From: Chondrosia reniformis
Taxonomy: Eukaryota > Porifera > Demospongiae > Chondrillida > Chondrillidae
DNA: 64,000 bases
Assembly: GCA_947172415.1 (NCBI GenBank)
Contig: OX359190.1
Span: 4,960,001-5,024,000, forward strand
Direction: 5' to 3'
In this document: positions 44,665-55,121 of the stretch, in pieces
Numbering within the stretch: the first letter of the stretch is position 1
Layout: every line of letters starts with the position of its first letter
The notes under the pieces: model-generated
Told to the model about the DNA's origin: nothing
The model's database searches: none
The model's input: the letters and a program-made list of their open reading frames with translations, nothing else
Position numbers and translations under genes: made by a program

Positions 44665-45175
44665 AATACGGACATCAGGTGTCAAATTCCTGCTTAAATA
44701 ACCTAAGATTTAAGAATTTTTTCATATGACACAGTGTTAAAGCATTGTTCCAATGGTAGCCTAACAAGGACCTGGACAGACAAGGTAAAAATGCGTTAAG
44801 TAGATTTCAACTTTAACAAATCGTCGATTCAGTCATATTTTGATGACATAATAATAATGTTCTAATCAAAACATGGCCGACTAGTATGGGACACTCCCAA
44901 TAGGCAATAGTCGCTTTCAGACCTCATGGAAGCTCTAAAGGTAAGAAAAAAATAAGAATAAAGCTCGAAAAGGCCTAATCCACACCAGCCGCAGCAGTTC
45001 TGACGGCCTTGACACTGCCAATGTGATCATAGTCTTTACATAATGAATCGTACTAGAACAGCTGTACTAGAACAGCTTAACACTTTAATTCGAAAAAGAG
45101 CTAAGCTTATCAGTAGCATGAATGAATTATTAGAAGGCCTATGGCTACGTAGTTCTATAAGGTTCCTAAAAATAC
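44665..45175. other. Interval with nothing recognised
   Basis: Contains a 16-bp local duplication (TACTAGAACAGCT twice near 45050-45075) and no gene. Confidence 0.4.
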
Positions 45176-45176
45176 A

Positions 45177-45276
45177 GTAGGGATGGTACCGGTTGTTTTG
45201 TTTTCCCTATGCATTTGTATAGGAGCAAAAATCCGAAATGGGCCGAAAACTGCCAAAAAAAGGGAATGTATAGTTA
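45177..45276 (+). repeat. H-E: 5' piece of an H-related repeat, cut by the Tc1 element
   Basis: GTAGGGATGGTACCGGTTGT, TTCCCTATGCATTTGTATAG and GGCCGAAAACTGCC match the start of the repeat at 13.59 kb. The match ends at TATAGT where the Tc1/mariner element begins. Confidence 0.7.
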
Positions 45277-46461
45277 CAGTGGTGATAACAAGTAATGCTT
45301 GTGTCGTTCACGCGCCACGCGTGCACACGCATGTAAGTGTAAATTTGTTTATGTGTAAAAAGTGTAAGTGTTTAAACTACGGAGTCTCGGTTTCTCGTTC
45401 CTTCTAGTTGCTGATCATGCCTCACCAACTATGCGCTTATGCTCACGAAAGGATCGTTCGTCTGTGGCAGCTAGACAAGACGCCCACGTTCATTGTAAGA
45501 GAGCTGGCCCAGGACGGCATCTATACAACGTCGTGGACTGTGCATCATCGCATCTTCGCGTGGACAAAGGGAGGTGGTCTGGAAGACCGGCGCAGATCGG
45601 GGAGGCCGTCATCCATCACCGAGGAGATCGCGGCTTACATGAACATGATGCTAGATGACCACGACGAACTTACTGCCTCCGAAATTCACCGCTTAATCGC
45701 AAGGAAGTTTAGCGCACGGATTCCTACATCTACGATTCAACGATTTCTGAGGCTGAAGCTGAAGTGGGTTGTTGTCAGAGCAAGAACTGGCCCTATGATC
45801 TCAGAGAAAAACAAGCTGAAGCGTCTGGAGTTTGCTAAGCAGTGCATAGCTGCTGAAGATTCCTTTGATGATGTTGTTTGGACAGATGAAAGTTCCATAC
45901 AGCTGGTGAGACACACAAAATCTATCAGAGTGAAGGTGGGGAAGGAAAAGAACTTCAAACCAGTGCCAAAACACGCTCTTAAAGTTCATGTGTGGGCCGG
46001 TATCTCAAAGCGAGGAGCAACAAATATCTACATCTTCGATCAGATCATGGACGTAGTGGTCTATGTGGACATTCTGAAAGACTGTCTTGTGCCCTTCCTG
46101 AAAGACAGATTTCCAGACGGCCACAGGTTCATGCAAGACAATGACCCTAAGCACACAAGTCGACTTGCAAAGGCCTATATTCAGGAACAGGATCTGAACT
46201 GGTGGTGTACACCTGCCAGTAGCGCCGATATCAATCCCATCGAGCGTGTGTGGGCTGAGCTGAAGCACTACATTGCCAGAAGAGTAAAGCCCCTGACCAA
46301 AGCTGATCTTGTCAAGGGCATTTTGCCGTTCTGGTCACGGAGGATGACTCCAGGAAAGTGCAGGAAGTATATAGGACACACCCATAAAGTGCTGCCCAAA
46401 GTTGTTGCTAAGAATGGCGGCATCACTGGAGAATAACATGAACTCTGCATGATCATTACTG
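45277..46461 (+). mobile_element. Tc1/mariner element with intact transposase and TA flanks
   Basis: CAGTGGTGATAACAAG at 45277 and, in reverse complement from the right end, CAGTAATGATCATGCA, each directly bordered by TA (45275-45276, 46462-46463). The recognisable TIR is short, about 10 bp with two mismatches. Length 1185 bp is typical of Tc1/mariner. The element encodes one uninterrupted transposase, the only intact transposase in this window. It sits in an H-related repeat about 100 bp from the BEN-domain reading frame. Confidence 0.75.
45417..46436 (+). CDS. Tc1/mariner transposase, DD34E, full length
   Basis: From ATG 45417 the protein is 339 residues, the usual length for Tc1 transposases. 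The upstream extension starts with TTG, so I take the ATG. Residues 1-60 form the first HTH (HERIVRLWQLDKTPTFIVRE), residues 61-125 the second with the linker RRRSGRPSS between them and IPTSTIQRFLR. The catalytic core has VVWTDESSIQ (Asp 157), HRFMQDNDPKHTS (Asp 241) and ADINPIERVWAELK (Glu 276), with 34 residues between the last two: DD34E. No stop or frameshift. It should cut at the TIRs and insert at TA. Either young or still active. Confidence 0.9.
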   Translation: MPHQLCAYAHERIVRLWQLDKTPTFIVRELAQDGIYTTSWTVHHRIFAWTKGGGLEDRRRSGRPSSITEEIAAYMNMMLDDHDELTASEIHRLIARKFSARIPTSTIQRFLRLKLKWVVVRARTGPMISEKNKLKRLEFAKQCIAAEDSFDDVVWTDESSIQLVRHTKSIRVKVGKEKNFKPVPKHALKVHVWAGISKRGATNIYIFDQIMDVVVYVDILKDCLVPFLKDRFPDGHRFMQDNDPKHTSRLAKAYIQEQDLNWWCTPASSADINPIERVWAELKHYIARRVKPLTKADLVKGILPFWSRRMTPGKCRKYIGHTHKVLPKVVAKNGGITGE

Positions 46462-46567
46462 TAACAATCAAACGTCTTCAATGTAACCCACTTTGCATAA
46501 GACATGAATCAACTTATTACATATATATAATAATAATAAATGTATAGTTATGAATAATAAAGATGGT

Positions 46568-47985
46568 TTAAGTTTTAATCAGTTGGCGGCAGCATAGCCC
46601 TCTGCAACTAGTATTAATTGCATCCTTGTATGGTTTCCACCAATCTTCCGGCTTTTGCCCTGGCTGCTGAGGCTGTACAGAGGAAATAGCCTCTTTAACT
46701 GCCTTAAGGCGATTGGGAGATAGAGCTTTTTTGTAGCGATGATCTCCCGTGCAATTTGATGTGGCACTTTCTCTCTCACTGAAGGCCTTCCTTGCAAGTA
46801 AAACAGCAAAGTTAGAACGGGAGCAAGCCTTCCTCCAGCAATCCTCTACCACTTCTCTTCTTATTTTTATTGGGGAAGCACTGCCATAGTTTGAGAAGAC
46901 TCCTTCAAACTTGATGTCATCATCGTACAGTTCTGCAAAGGATGACCTAGGCATCTCAATCTGACTGATCATGTTTTGTGGGGTGAATGGCATCATAGTT
47001 GACATGCTAAATGCCCAAGGATTGAGAGGGAAGCTACCAAAAGGCATTGACATTCGGGCTGAGGAACTGGGGAATGGCGGTGATGTACACTGTGTTGCTT
47101 TTGCCTCCATCTCCACCAGCCTTTCCTTTAAAGCGCATACTGTCTGCTTCAGCTCCTTCACTTCATCAGAATTGTTGGCAGGCTGTGGGACACTGCTAAT
47201 GTCCACAAGGCTGAACCGTTTCACAGGGCTAGGGCTGCGACTGGGCAAAGAGTAGGTCTGGACCTGAGGTGAGGATGCCTTCGTAGTGATGACTTCCTCA
47301 CAGACTGCTTCTTCTTCCTCTTCCTCACAGACTGCTTCTTCTTCCTCTTCAGCATCAGTAGATGGATCTTAAAACATGCTGAGCAAGAACATATAGGCAC
47401 ATTTCTGTTGACAATTCCTATGTCATAGTCAGTAACATACATCTCTTGACCTTCTTTGTCTCTTTCATTCTTGGGTTCTGGTAAAAATAGTAACATTTGC
47501 TGTTCCTCATTTGTATCCATCAGTTGCATGGAATCATTGGCTGTCTTAGGTGGCGAACTTATGATTAAAATATTGAAAGGCTTATTTCGCTTGGCTGATT
47601 TCTACTGTTCGGGTTCATGCTCATTCTTTCTTTTCTTGGTAGGGAAGGCTACTTTTTCATTCTTCTCCTTCAGGGCTGTTCTAGTGCCTTTTATCTGATT
47701 ATCATTTTGGGAATTTTCTTCCATTTTGCTTTTCCTTACAGAATCATTTTTATTACCTTTTGATTGTTTCTTAGGGATTGACTCCCCTAGCTTTCCTTCC
47801 AACATAACTTCTTCCTGTTCCTCTAAGTCCTGTCTCCCTTTCCGATGAGCCTAGCCATTAGCTTTGCCCTTACCCATTTGACTTTTACCAGCATATTTAC
47901 TGTGTGGTTTGCTGGCTCAATAATTGTTTTCTCGTCTACAATTAACATTGTATCCTCTTCCTCCCATTGAAGCAGACAACAAGAG
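46568..47985 (-). CDS. BEN-domain protein gene or pseudogene, likely with introns
   Basis: The last exon-like frame 46568-47248 extends upstream in the same frame to about 47370 through acidic EEEEEAVCEE repeats and VITTKASSPQVQTYSLPSRS. It holds a coiled-coil-like stretch (VKELKQTVCALKERLVEMEA). Its C-terminus reads REVVEDCWRKACSRSNFAVL then LARKAFSERE, LSPNRLKAVKEAI, WWKPYKDAINTSCRGL, which fits a BEN domain (DNA- and chromatin-binding). Upstream blocks are PEPKNERDKEGQEMYVTDYD (47529-47400), basic KKQSKGNKNDSVRKSKMEEN (near 47750) and LLQWEEEDTMLIVDE with VKVKWVRAKLMARLIGKG (47970-47850), like the N-terminal module of such proteins. Frame changes between blocks could be introns (AG at 47372 suits an acceptor) or decay. 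S6 truncates the 5' side at 47990. Confidence 0.6.
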
Positions 47986-48074
47986 TTCTAGGGGCTGCCA
48001 TAGGCAGCCTCTTCTATTGTTTTCATAACGCGATTTATGTATGGCTTCATGTTACGGATATATATATATATATA

Positions 48075-49940
48075 CAATCAAGTACTACACAGTACAAGTT
48101 ACAAATTTAAGAGATCCAAGTGACTATGTAATATTAAAATTACAATCAAGTACTAGCTACACAGTGCAAGTTACAAATTTAAAGAGATCCAAGAGAGATC
48201 CAAGTGACCCCTAGGATAATCATATTTTAAACAGTACAAGACTTTAGTCACACTAGTACTGTTGCAGGCTTTGAAATCCTCAACTACATCATATACGTAT
48301 ATAAAGGCCTTGGCCTTTTATGTCCCTTGTGTACAAGTTACAAAATGGTCTCTAACCCTGTTGATTATGCCAATGCATGCAACCAACCGTCGGTGTTCTT
48401 AGCTCCCTCACAAGGCAAATCAAATTTGCTGTGGTTATTAGCTGAGACCCCTTTAATACTGGAGCCTTTGTTGATATATGGCATGCAGATGCATCATCTT
48501 CAGTCTATACTAAGGTGTGAAAAGGTAATTGGTAGGCCATGTGTTCTACCTTGCAATTGGATGATCTGTATCAACTACTACTCTCTATGCATTAGTTGAG
48601 GATTTCAAAGCCTGCAACAGTACTAGTGTGACTAAAGTCTTGTACTGTTTAAAATACTGATTATCCTAGGGGTCACTTGGATCTCTTTAAATTTGTAACT
48701 TGCACTGTGTAGCTAGTACTTGATTGTAATTTTAATATTACATAGTCACTTGGATCTCTTAAATTTGTAACTTGTACTGTGTAGTACTTGATTGTAATTT
48801 AATATTTTATATATTTGCTAGTAACTTGCACTGTGTAGTGTACTTGAGTGTAATTAGCTAACAAAGTATTTCACTATACTTATAGACATTCGCTATAAGC
48901 AATTTCGTTACTGTATGTAGTACACATGGAAAACGTACTAACATGGATAAGAATAAAGCCTAGTTGAAAGTCAGCAATATGAATTTACTAATTCTGGACG
49001 TTTCGACCCAGAGGTCTTCATGCATCAGCAATATATGAGGAGTGGGAGTACAATTCAGTATAAATAGGAAATTAGTAAATTCATGTTGCTGACAGTCAAC
49101 AAAGCTTTATTCTCGTAATGATCGCAACAAACACTCCTAATTCCTACACATGGACAAGTAAAAATATTAACAGATAACGTAAGAAGAGAAGACAGAGCTT
49201 AAATTACCAAAGTAATACGGTTGACCAAACGAATCCAGTCTTTCGCATCAATATAGGAACAACTCTGCCTCAAACTTGACGGGAACGTATACAAAAACGC
49301 TTTATCTAACCTTCGCTACAACTCGCCTGTTCGGTAGCTCCTTCTCGTAGGAGAGCGTCGACTTGTCATAGCCGTTCTCGAAGGATGATCTTCTTTAGCA
49401 ACGAGTCGGTGACGTTTACGCAACGTCACATAATTCACAAAATGTGTGTACGGAGCGACATACGAAGGTGTTGGTGACGCATTAGAAAAACATCACAATA
49501 CATCACCAGCTTGCGCAATCGTAACTTTGAATTCTTCATTATATCTTGATTATTTTGCTCATTTAATTAAGCAAAACTTCGTCAGACGTTTCTTATACAC
49601 ATGCACCATGATATATGTTGATTTCACAGTTAGCTGACAAATTGAAATTTTTTATCAATATAACACATTGTTTGCATATAAATTTCCCATAGGTTTTCTA
49701 TAGTCCTATGGCCTTTTATATGCAGACTTTGTCCTCTGTTTTCTAACAAACGGAGGCCTAAATTAAAAATCCCTTAATTTAAAATGAGTTTTATACCCTA
49801 AACTTTATGATGATATGCCCATTTTGTTTCTAGGTCCTTTCTTGGAGCCATATGAATTATTTAATTAATTAATTATATTATATTATATTATTTATTTATT
49901 TATATTAGATTACCTTAGTATATTGTAACTTGTACTGTAT
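48075..49940 (-). mobile_element. QP2: reverse copy of QP, one palindrome arm deleted
   Basis: 48075-48290 is the distal part of one P arm, then a jump to the loop (ATACGTATATAAAGGCC) and the full other arm to about 48810, then Q in reverse to 49940. About 270 bp of the first arm next to the loop are missing, so the palindrome is no longer symmetric. Iteron AGAGATCCAAG is locally duplicated at 48184-48205. Identity to the 21.9-24.0 kb copy is very high throughout. Confidence 0.8.
48966..49100 (-). ncRNA. Hammerhead-like motif of QP2
   Basis: Reverse-strand match to 22715-22852: outer arms GTTGACTGTCAGCAAC and its partner GTTGAAAGTCAGCAAT, core CTGATG-CATGA, AGACC-TCTG-GGTC, GAAACGTC. The same CATG insertion is present as in Q1. 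Confidence 0.4.
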
Positions 49941-50249
49941 ATAATACGAGTTCATACGCAAGTATGATAACACATATTATATGTCAATATATGTATAATA
50001 CGAGTTCATACGCAACTATTGTAACACTTAATTTATACGTCAATACATCGTTTTTGCAAATGGCGGCGTTCAGGAAGCTTTAGTTAATGAAGCTTTTCTG
50101 TCGCTATTTATAATTTTAAGGACACTTAAGCGTCCTCAATCGTTAGGATTAAGAATAGTATATCAAAGCCCAACGATGCGGCCAAGTAGTTCGAGTAAAT
50201 TCTGGGGGGCAGCAGCCCCACGAGTTTTTAAACTCGAACTACTTGTTTA

Positions 50250-51135
50250 TCTAGTGAGCAAATGTGAATATTGACGAGGCGTTATGAGCCTACAGATGAA
50301 CGATATGTAGAGTAACCAATCAATAATCAACCGGATCGATTTTCTACCGCTCATATCTCAAATAAACATTATTACACAAACCTTTCTGAGAGAACATAGT
50401 GTACCCAATATTTGGTCAAAGCACTGTAATCAAGTGGAATATTAATTGACAAAATGATATATTAAATTTGTTCAGAAAGGCCTGTGTAATGACGATTATA
50501 GCTTTTGTAGTTTTTGGGATACGAGTGGCCGAAAACCAATCCGGTCGATTTTTTATTCGTTACCCTACACTTTATTAGTCAAGTGTACCTTGATGTTGTT
50601 CCTTGGAATCCTTTTCTAGCAATCTCCAAGTAGACATGGCTTTTCTTTCAATGGTAAACGATTTCAGTTCAAATCTCGAATGCATATTACACCTTGCGAT
50701 AGGTGCCTCTTTTTATCACTTCAAATTCCTAGCGAATTGACTAATTAGACTCACGAGGTTACGGCAAAGTTGCATTGAAGTTTTGTCAAAGTTCTGCCGA
50801 ACTTCGAAGGTAATTGCAATGAAGTTATGCCGTAGGTAGTAGCGAAGTTCGAAGCTTCAAATGGAAAATAATTTTCCACACGTACCGTAGTTTTCCCTTA
50901 ATATAAGAAGACAATGATCTCCAAGCCTATTGCTGAAAGGAAAGACTATACATTCAGACACGACTTACTAGCCAGAATTATTCACACTAAACTTAATGAA
51001 AAATCACTAACTAATAACTTACCCATACCAATAGTCTCATCAAACAACATTGCTTTACAACCCTGCCCACCAAAGAACACATTAATTGACAAACACTACT
51101 CAAGGTTTTCCAACAATTAACACTATTTTATACTA
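50250..51135. other. Interval with nothing firmly recognised
   Basis: CCGGATCGATTTTCTACCGC and CATATCTCAAATAAACATTA (50330-50370) loosely resemble the body of S1, perhaps an old S remnant. A 68-residue frame at 50914 has no family pattern. Confidence 0.35.
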
Positions 51136-51149
51136 CTTTTCACGATTGT

Positions 51150-52095
51150 ATGTATGTGTTTTGTAATTGTTACTATTCTTCCTGTGATATCGTGGTGCTA
51201 TATCCAACTTTAGCACTAACAACACTGACAACCATGGCAAACCTTTACCATTATCTTGATCAAGATGTGGCCACCACACAGCTTCTTGCAAGAGCGTTCA
51301 TCCTAGATATCCCCAGTGACTCTTGTGGAGTTCCTGTAGTACCTTTGTGGGATACTTCTTTGGGACTATGACTAGAATTCCCCACAAAATACAATCTCCT
51401 TTGACAGGGAGTTCTTTCATCCATTGAAAATAAGGTACTTTATCTGCTGTGGTCCCCTTGTCACCAGGTCACCCATGCAAAATAAATTTTGATACCTTGC
51501 TGAGCAGGTCATCCTTTCTGATAGCCGTTGCAAGCATTCTTGTGGTTACTGGCAAAGCTTCAACTTGACCCAAATTAAAACACGTACGATATCTCCTCCC
51601 TCTCTAGGAAATAATCCCTTGTGTGTATTGATTGTCAGGAGCTTCTTGGATGCCTCATCCTGTCGTAATTGCTGATACGCTTGAGATAGATCAATCTTCG
51701 TGAATTTCTGACCACCTGACAATGATGCAAATATCTCCTCAGCCCTGGGTAGTGGGTGTTCTTTGATATCCAGTGCAGGGTTGACAGTGACACAATAATC
51801 ACCACAGATACGTAACTTGCCGTCCTTCTTTGGAACTGGCACAATAGGCATGGCCCATTGACTGCTGTCCACCTTGTCAAGTATGCTTACTGACTCCAGT
51901 CAATCAATTTCAGCACTGATGGTTTCTTTCAGAGTGAATGGAACCAGTTGTGGGCGAAGGAACTTGGGTTGCGTTGTGGATTTTGTCCTAAGGGAGATGG
52001 TTATGTCACTTACAGTACTCAGCTCCTCCTTGAAAACATATTTGTGCTTATCTTTGGGATAGTACATCCTTTGCCTTTTGAGAGTTTAAAATGCA
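51150..52095 (-). pseudogene. Ty3/Gypsy pol fragment with RT start and integrase zinc-binding region
   Basis: On the minus strand: LRPQLVPFTLKETISAEID (51960-51905), SSQWAMPIVPVPKKDGKLRI then CGDYCVTVNPALDIKEHPLP, QKFTKIDLSQAYQQLRQDEA and INTHKGLFP (51872-51600). It then skips the remaining RT, RNase H and jumps to STTKVLQELHKSHWG and EAVWWPHLDQD (51330-51250), the HHCC-type zinc-binding end of integrase. A large internal deletion thus fused the two regions. Different subfamily from the Gypsy copies at 27 and 43 kb. Confidence 0.75.
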
Positions 52096-52099
52096 CTGA

Positions 52100-52420
52100 A
52101 GAGACCCCAGGGTCAAAATGTTTGTGACGAAGGAACGGAAACAAACTGCATTTTTAAATGCTCAAAAGATGAAGAATGTACAATCTGTGAGAGAAGGTGG
52201 GCATTGTGGGACTTAAGAGGTAGCTTGACTCTTAAACCTCTAGGAGTGATACCTGACAATTCGCATTTGGTAAGAAAAGTGATCTGGTTCTTGGTTGTGG
52301 ATATCTTCTTGGTGAGATTCCACATTTTGTAGATGGCTTTGACAGTAGCTTGCTCAGAGCGTTGAATGAAATGATACAGATTATTTGTTGCGATCGTTTA
52401 AATAAGGGATTCAAATGATT
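52100..52420 (-). pseudogene. N-terminal ORF fragment, Penelope-like type
   Basis: Frame 52325-52113 reads MWNLTKKISTTKNQITFLTK then CELSGITPRGLRVKLPLKS, a pattern found near the N-terminus of Penelope-like polyproteins. It lies just downstream of the hammerhead-like motif on the same strand, the order known for Penelope pLTR and ORF. It stops at about 52100, where Gypsy sequence begins. Confidence 0.5.
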
Positions 52421-52444
52421 CTCAGCAACACAATTTTATCAAAT

Positions 52445-52490
52445 TTAAACGTTTCAACCCGAAGGTCTTCATCAGCAATTAGGAGATGAC
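52445..52490 (-). ncRNA. Hammerhead-ribozyme-like motif of a Penelope-type repeat
   Basis: On the minus strand: TTGCTGATGA, AGACC-TTCG-GGTT forming a short stem II with UUCG tetraloop, then GAAACGTTT. CUGAUGA and GAAAC, the two conserved core boxes, are complete. A GUH site follows GAAAC as CGTTT (GUU). Hammerheads are established parts of Penelope-like elements. The core is better preserved here than in the two QP copies. Confidence 0.55.
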
Positions 52491-52749
52491 TACAAGCCAA
52501 GTTTAAATAGGAAAGGTGATAGGGAATGAGTAATGATGTGTAACGCAATGCCACATAAAGAAATGAAGTAAACTACTGTTTTAATTAATAATATCACTCC
52601 AAATTGGATCTAAATGTAATCCTAAGTCCATGTTGATACAGGGAGTCTTCTGAATCAGCATGGCTTCTAAAATCTTTCTCTTTAGTGTATGGGTCTGCTG
52701 GGCTATGATAGTAGCTAGGTCTATATATATCTTATAAATATATATCAGG

Positions 52750-53429
52750 GAGTGCATGTAGGGATGACGCGGTTTTTTCGTTTTCACCATATACATACCC
52801 TTAATAGACCTTAAAGGCAAGTGTATATGTCCTGCTGGCGAAATAACAAACTTTAAAAATCTATTCCGTTTTTTTCTTATTCATCTTTTTCATCTTCATC
52901 TTCTTCGCTCGCTATAACTAAAAAAGGAAACAAGCTTTTGGACTACTTCTAAAGCAAAAATACTCTAAATGTTCCACACTGTATTCTTTTGTAGAAGCGA
53001 GAGCGGTTACTTTATTATTGAGCATGATGGTTTTCGTGGCCCAAGAGTGAGGGCTTCAATGATTTCACCATTTAAATGACGTCACCATTTAAATGACGTC
53101 ATATCAGTCAAAGATTGCAAAACCAAAGTGGTTTAAAATACAACGAATTCCTAGCTTATGCTCCATAAAAAGTACAGAAACTAGAGAACAATAAAAATTT
53201 CCTACAAAAATAGTGAAGATGTAGGGATGGGACAAAAAGCACAGAAACAAGAAAGGGATGTTACACAGTGAAGCATTAGCTATGCAGGAATCCTACAAGC
53301 GAGGGTGTTGTATGATTCATGCATATCTAGCTAATGCTTGACTGTGTAACATCCCTTTCTTGTTTCTGGGCTTTTTGTGCCATCCCTCCATCTTCACTAT
53401 TTATGTAGAAAATTTTTATTGTTCTCTAG
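52750..53429 (+). mobile_element. H-C: hairpin-ended repeat, copy 3
   Basis: GGGAGTGCATGTAGGGATGA, a shortened 5' half (the CCCCATACATCGGTATAGG block is missing), a 22-bp tandem duplication (CACCATTTAAATGACGT twice near 53070-53100), then the long foldback 53181-53429. Its arms differ from H-A at several sites, with matching changes on both sides. Confidence 0.75.
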
Positions 53430-53434
53430 TATAT

Positions 53435-53760
53435 GTAGGAATACTGGTGTTAATGCTTTTTGGATAGTAGAAAACTCACTGGAAGTCTTAGATAGTCTTA
53501 GGTCTATATCCACTAGAAAAGCCTAGCTATAGAGCTAGTTTTGATTTTCTACCTTATATACAGTGATCCCCCTAACCTCCATAAAGACAATATTACTAAC
53601 CTTATTCATAGTGCCTACACCTTTAGGAAGTCTCAAAATATAGAAGTGTGTCAGGATAAAACCTTTGGACAATATATTATACGGAGGAGAAAAGAAAAAA
53701 AGAAAAAAGTCTTAATGATGGAATTGTATATAGCGTAATGGGAATCTTAAACCACACCCC
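53435..53760. other. Short interval with nothing recognised
   Basis: A frame at 53541 ends in a lysine run; no family pattern. Confidence 0.4.
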
Positions 53761-53762
53761 AA

Positions 53763-54480
53763 CTAACAAGGAGCTTGAGGGCCCCTTGTATCTGCCCAGG
53801 CTAACTCTGAAACCTGGGCTAAAGAGTCAATAGAAGGCCTCATGTAACCTTGGTATGCCATACTCTTCCATCCGCCTAAAATTGTAATGATAGTCTCAAG
53901 CACGCCCATCCGAGAAGTTGAGCTTGCTGCTACTATCCTAAAGCTATGCCCATTGAAATTGTCCCCCTGAATGCCTGCTATGGACAACGTTAGTTGGATT
54001 TTGTTGACGAAAAAAACGGCCACGAAGTTGTTGGCCTGACAGTAGCTGGAAGAGTGGACCAAGGGCACCACCTCAAATTGGCACACTGGAGTAAAGCTGC
54101 CACTGGGCAAGGCTCCCCTACGGTAGCACCAAATACAATTGTAACCCCCTACCTAAACTAATCCCTTTTAAACCCTTTAACATGCAGGAGGAACCTCCAT
54201 GGACTGTAGGCTGTGTCTAGATGAATGAACGGCTGTCTAGTATCATCTGGGGTCAAGAACTCTACACAATGGAGGAAGCCAAAAAGCCCTCACAGCAAGC
54301 TGCCCAAAGCAATGCCTTAGTAAAACTGTCTAGATGAGGATAGTTCTGTTGGAAGGATTGCTTAATCCCTCACAAGATGCCTGTTGTAATTGGAATCCGA
54401 AGGCGCTTATATCCCTGGATAGAATTAGCCATTTTGATACCCCTCACCAGAACCTTCCTGTGAAAGGTGTGGTATGATGG
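53763..54480 (-). pseudogene. DIRS-type tyrosine recombinase, C-terminal part
   Basis: Frame 54110-53763 reads FNGHSFRIVAASSTSRMGVL then ETIITILGGWKSMAYQGYMR. H-x-x-R (HSFR), then G-W, then the tyrosine in YQGY are the C-terminal catalytic residues of tyrosine recombinases as used by DIRS and Ngaro retrotransposons. Further upstream to 54480, broken frames give GALKLSISTIKAYLS and FWLPPLCR-like sequence of the N-terminal part. These enzymes insert a circular DNA copy without a target duplication. Stops make it inactive. Confidence 0.75.
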
Positions 54481-54583
54481 GTCAAGACCGGAAGGATCTT
54501 GAGTCAGGGCCAGGTGTCAGATAGGTAGGCTTTGATGGTGCTAATAGACAGCTTTAGTGCTCCTGGATAGGCAACAAACAGGG

Positions 54584-54880
54584 TTACCTTCTCTGAGTCA
54601 ATCGGATGGCTTTGAAGTAAGCTAGACATCTAAGTAGGTGTGTGGTGGCAATATTTGCGGCATGTAGTCTGTTTACTTGGGCAACTGCTGCCGTGTTATC
54701 TGAATGGCAGGGGACAAAAGAGCCCGACCAGTCATGCAGTTCCCTATACGGCTGTTGCCACCACGATTGGAAATAGCTCTTTGAGTGCAACAGACCATGA
54801 GGAGAGTTGGGCCACTTGGACCCAGGGGACTAGCAGCCATTGGGGTGCTGAGTAGGCACCACAGCCCCATGAACCTCATG
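54584..54880 (-). pseudogene. DIRS-type RNase H fragment
   Basis: In shifting frames: SWGCGAYSAPQWLL, SWSVALKELFPIVVA (54850-54760), then SGSFVPCHSDNTAAVAQVN and ATTHLLRCLAYFKA (54720-54610). SDNTAAV contains the catalytic Asp of this RNase H and LLRCL the following helix. It sits between the recombinase and ORF1 as in DIRS elements; the reverse transcriptase that should precede it is missing. Confidence 0.75.
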
Positions 54881-55121
54881 CGTCTATATGCAAATGGATC
54901 CACTAGCTATCTTCATACATATTTGGCACATCTGTATATAGACAGACACTATGTATGTATATATATACACCTCATGCCTGTATCCGGTCTTTTATATATA
55001 CATATATATAAATCACTCCTTAGAATGAACAATGAACATATATGGACAGAATTGAAATGCCAAGGGTATTCACAGAATAAAAATAAGATTGAAATCAGAT
55101 GTCAGCTAGTGACTTGGCTGT

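Larger units (their letters stand above)
47990..50245 (+). mobile_element. S6: S element with the QP block inserted in its TA tract
   Basis: Left end AGGGGCTGCCATAGGCAGCC (47990) to GGCTTCATGTTACGGATATA (48060); right part from TAATACGAGTTCATACGCAA (49942) to the hairpin 50184-50245 ending AACTCGAACTACTTG. Between them, 48070-49940 is QP in reverse orientation. TCT precedes and TTTAT follows. This copy joins both S ends with QP between them, showing QP as an insertion (compare S5, which lacks it). Confidence 0.8.
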
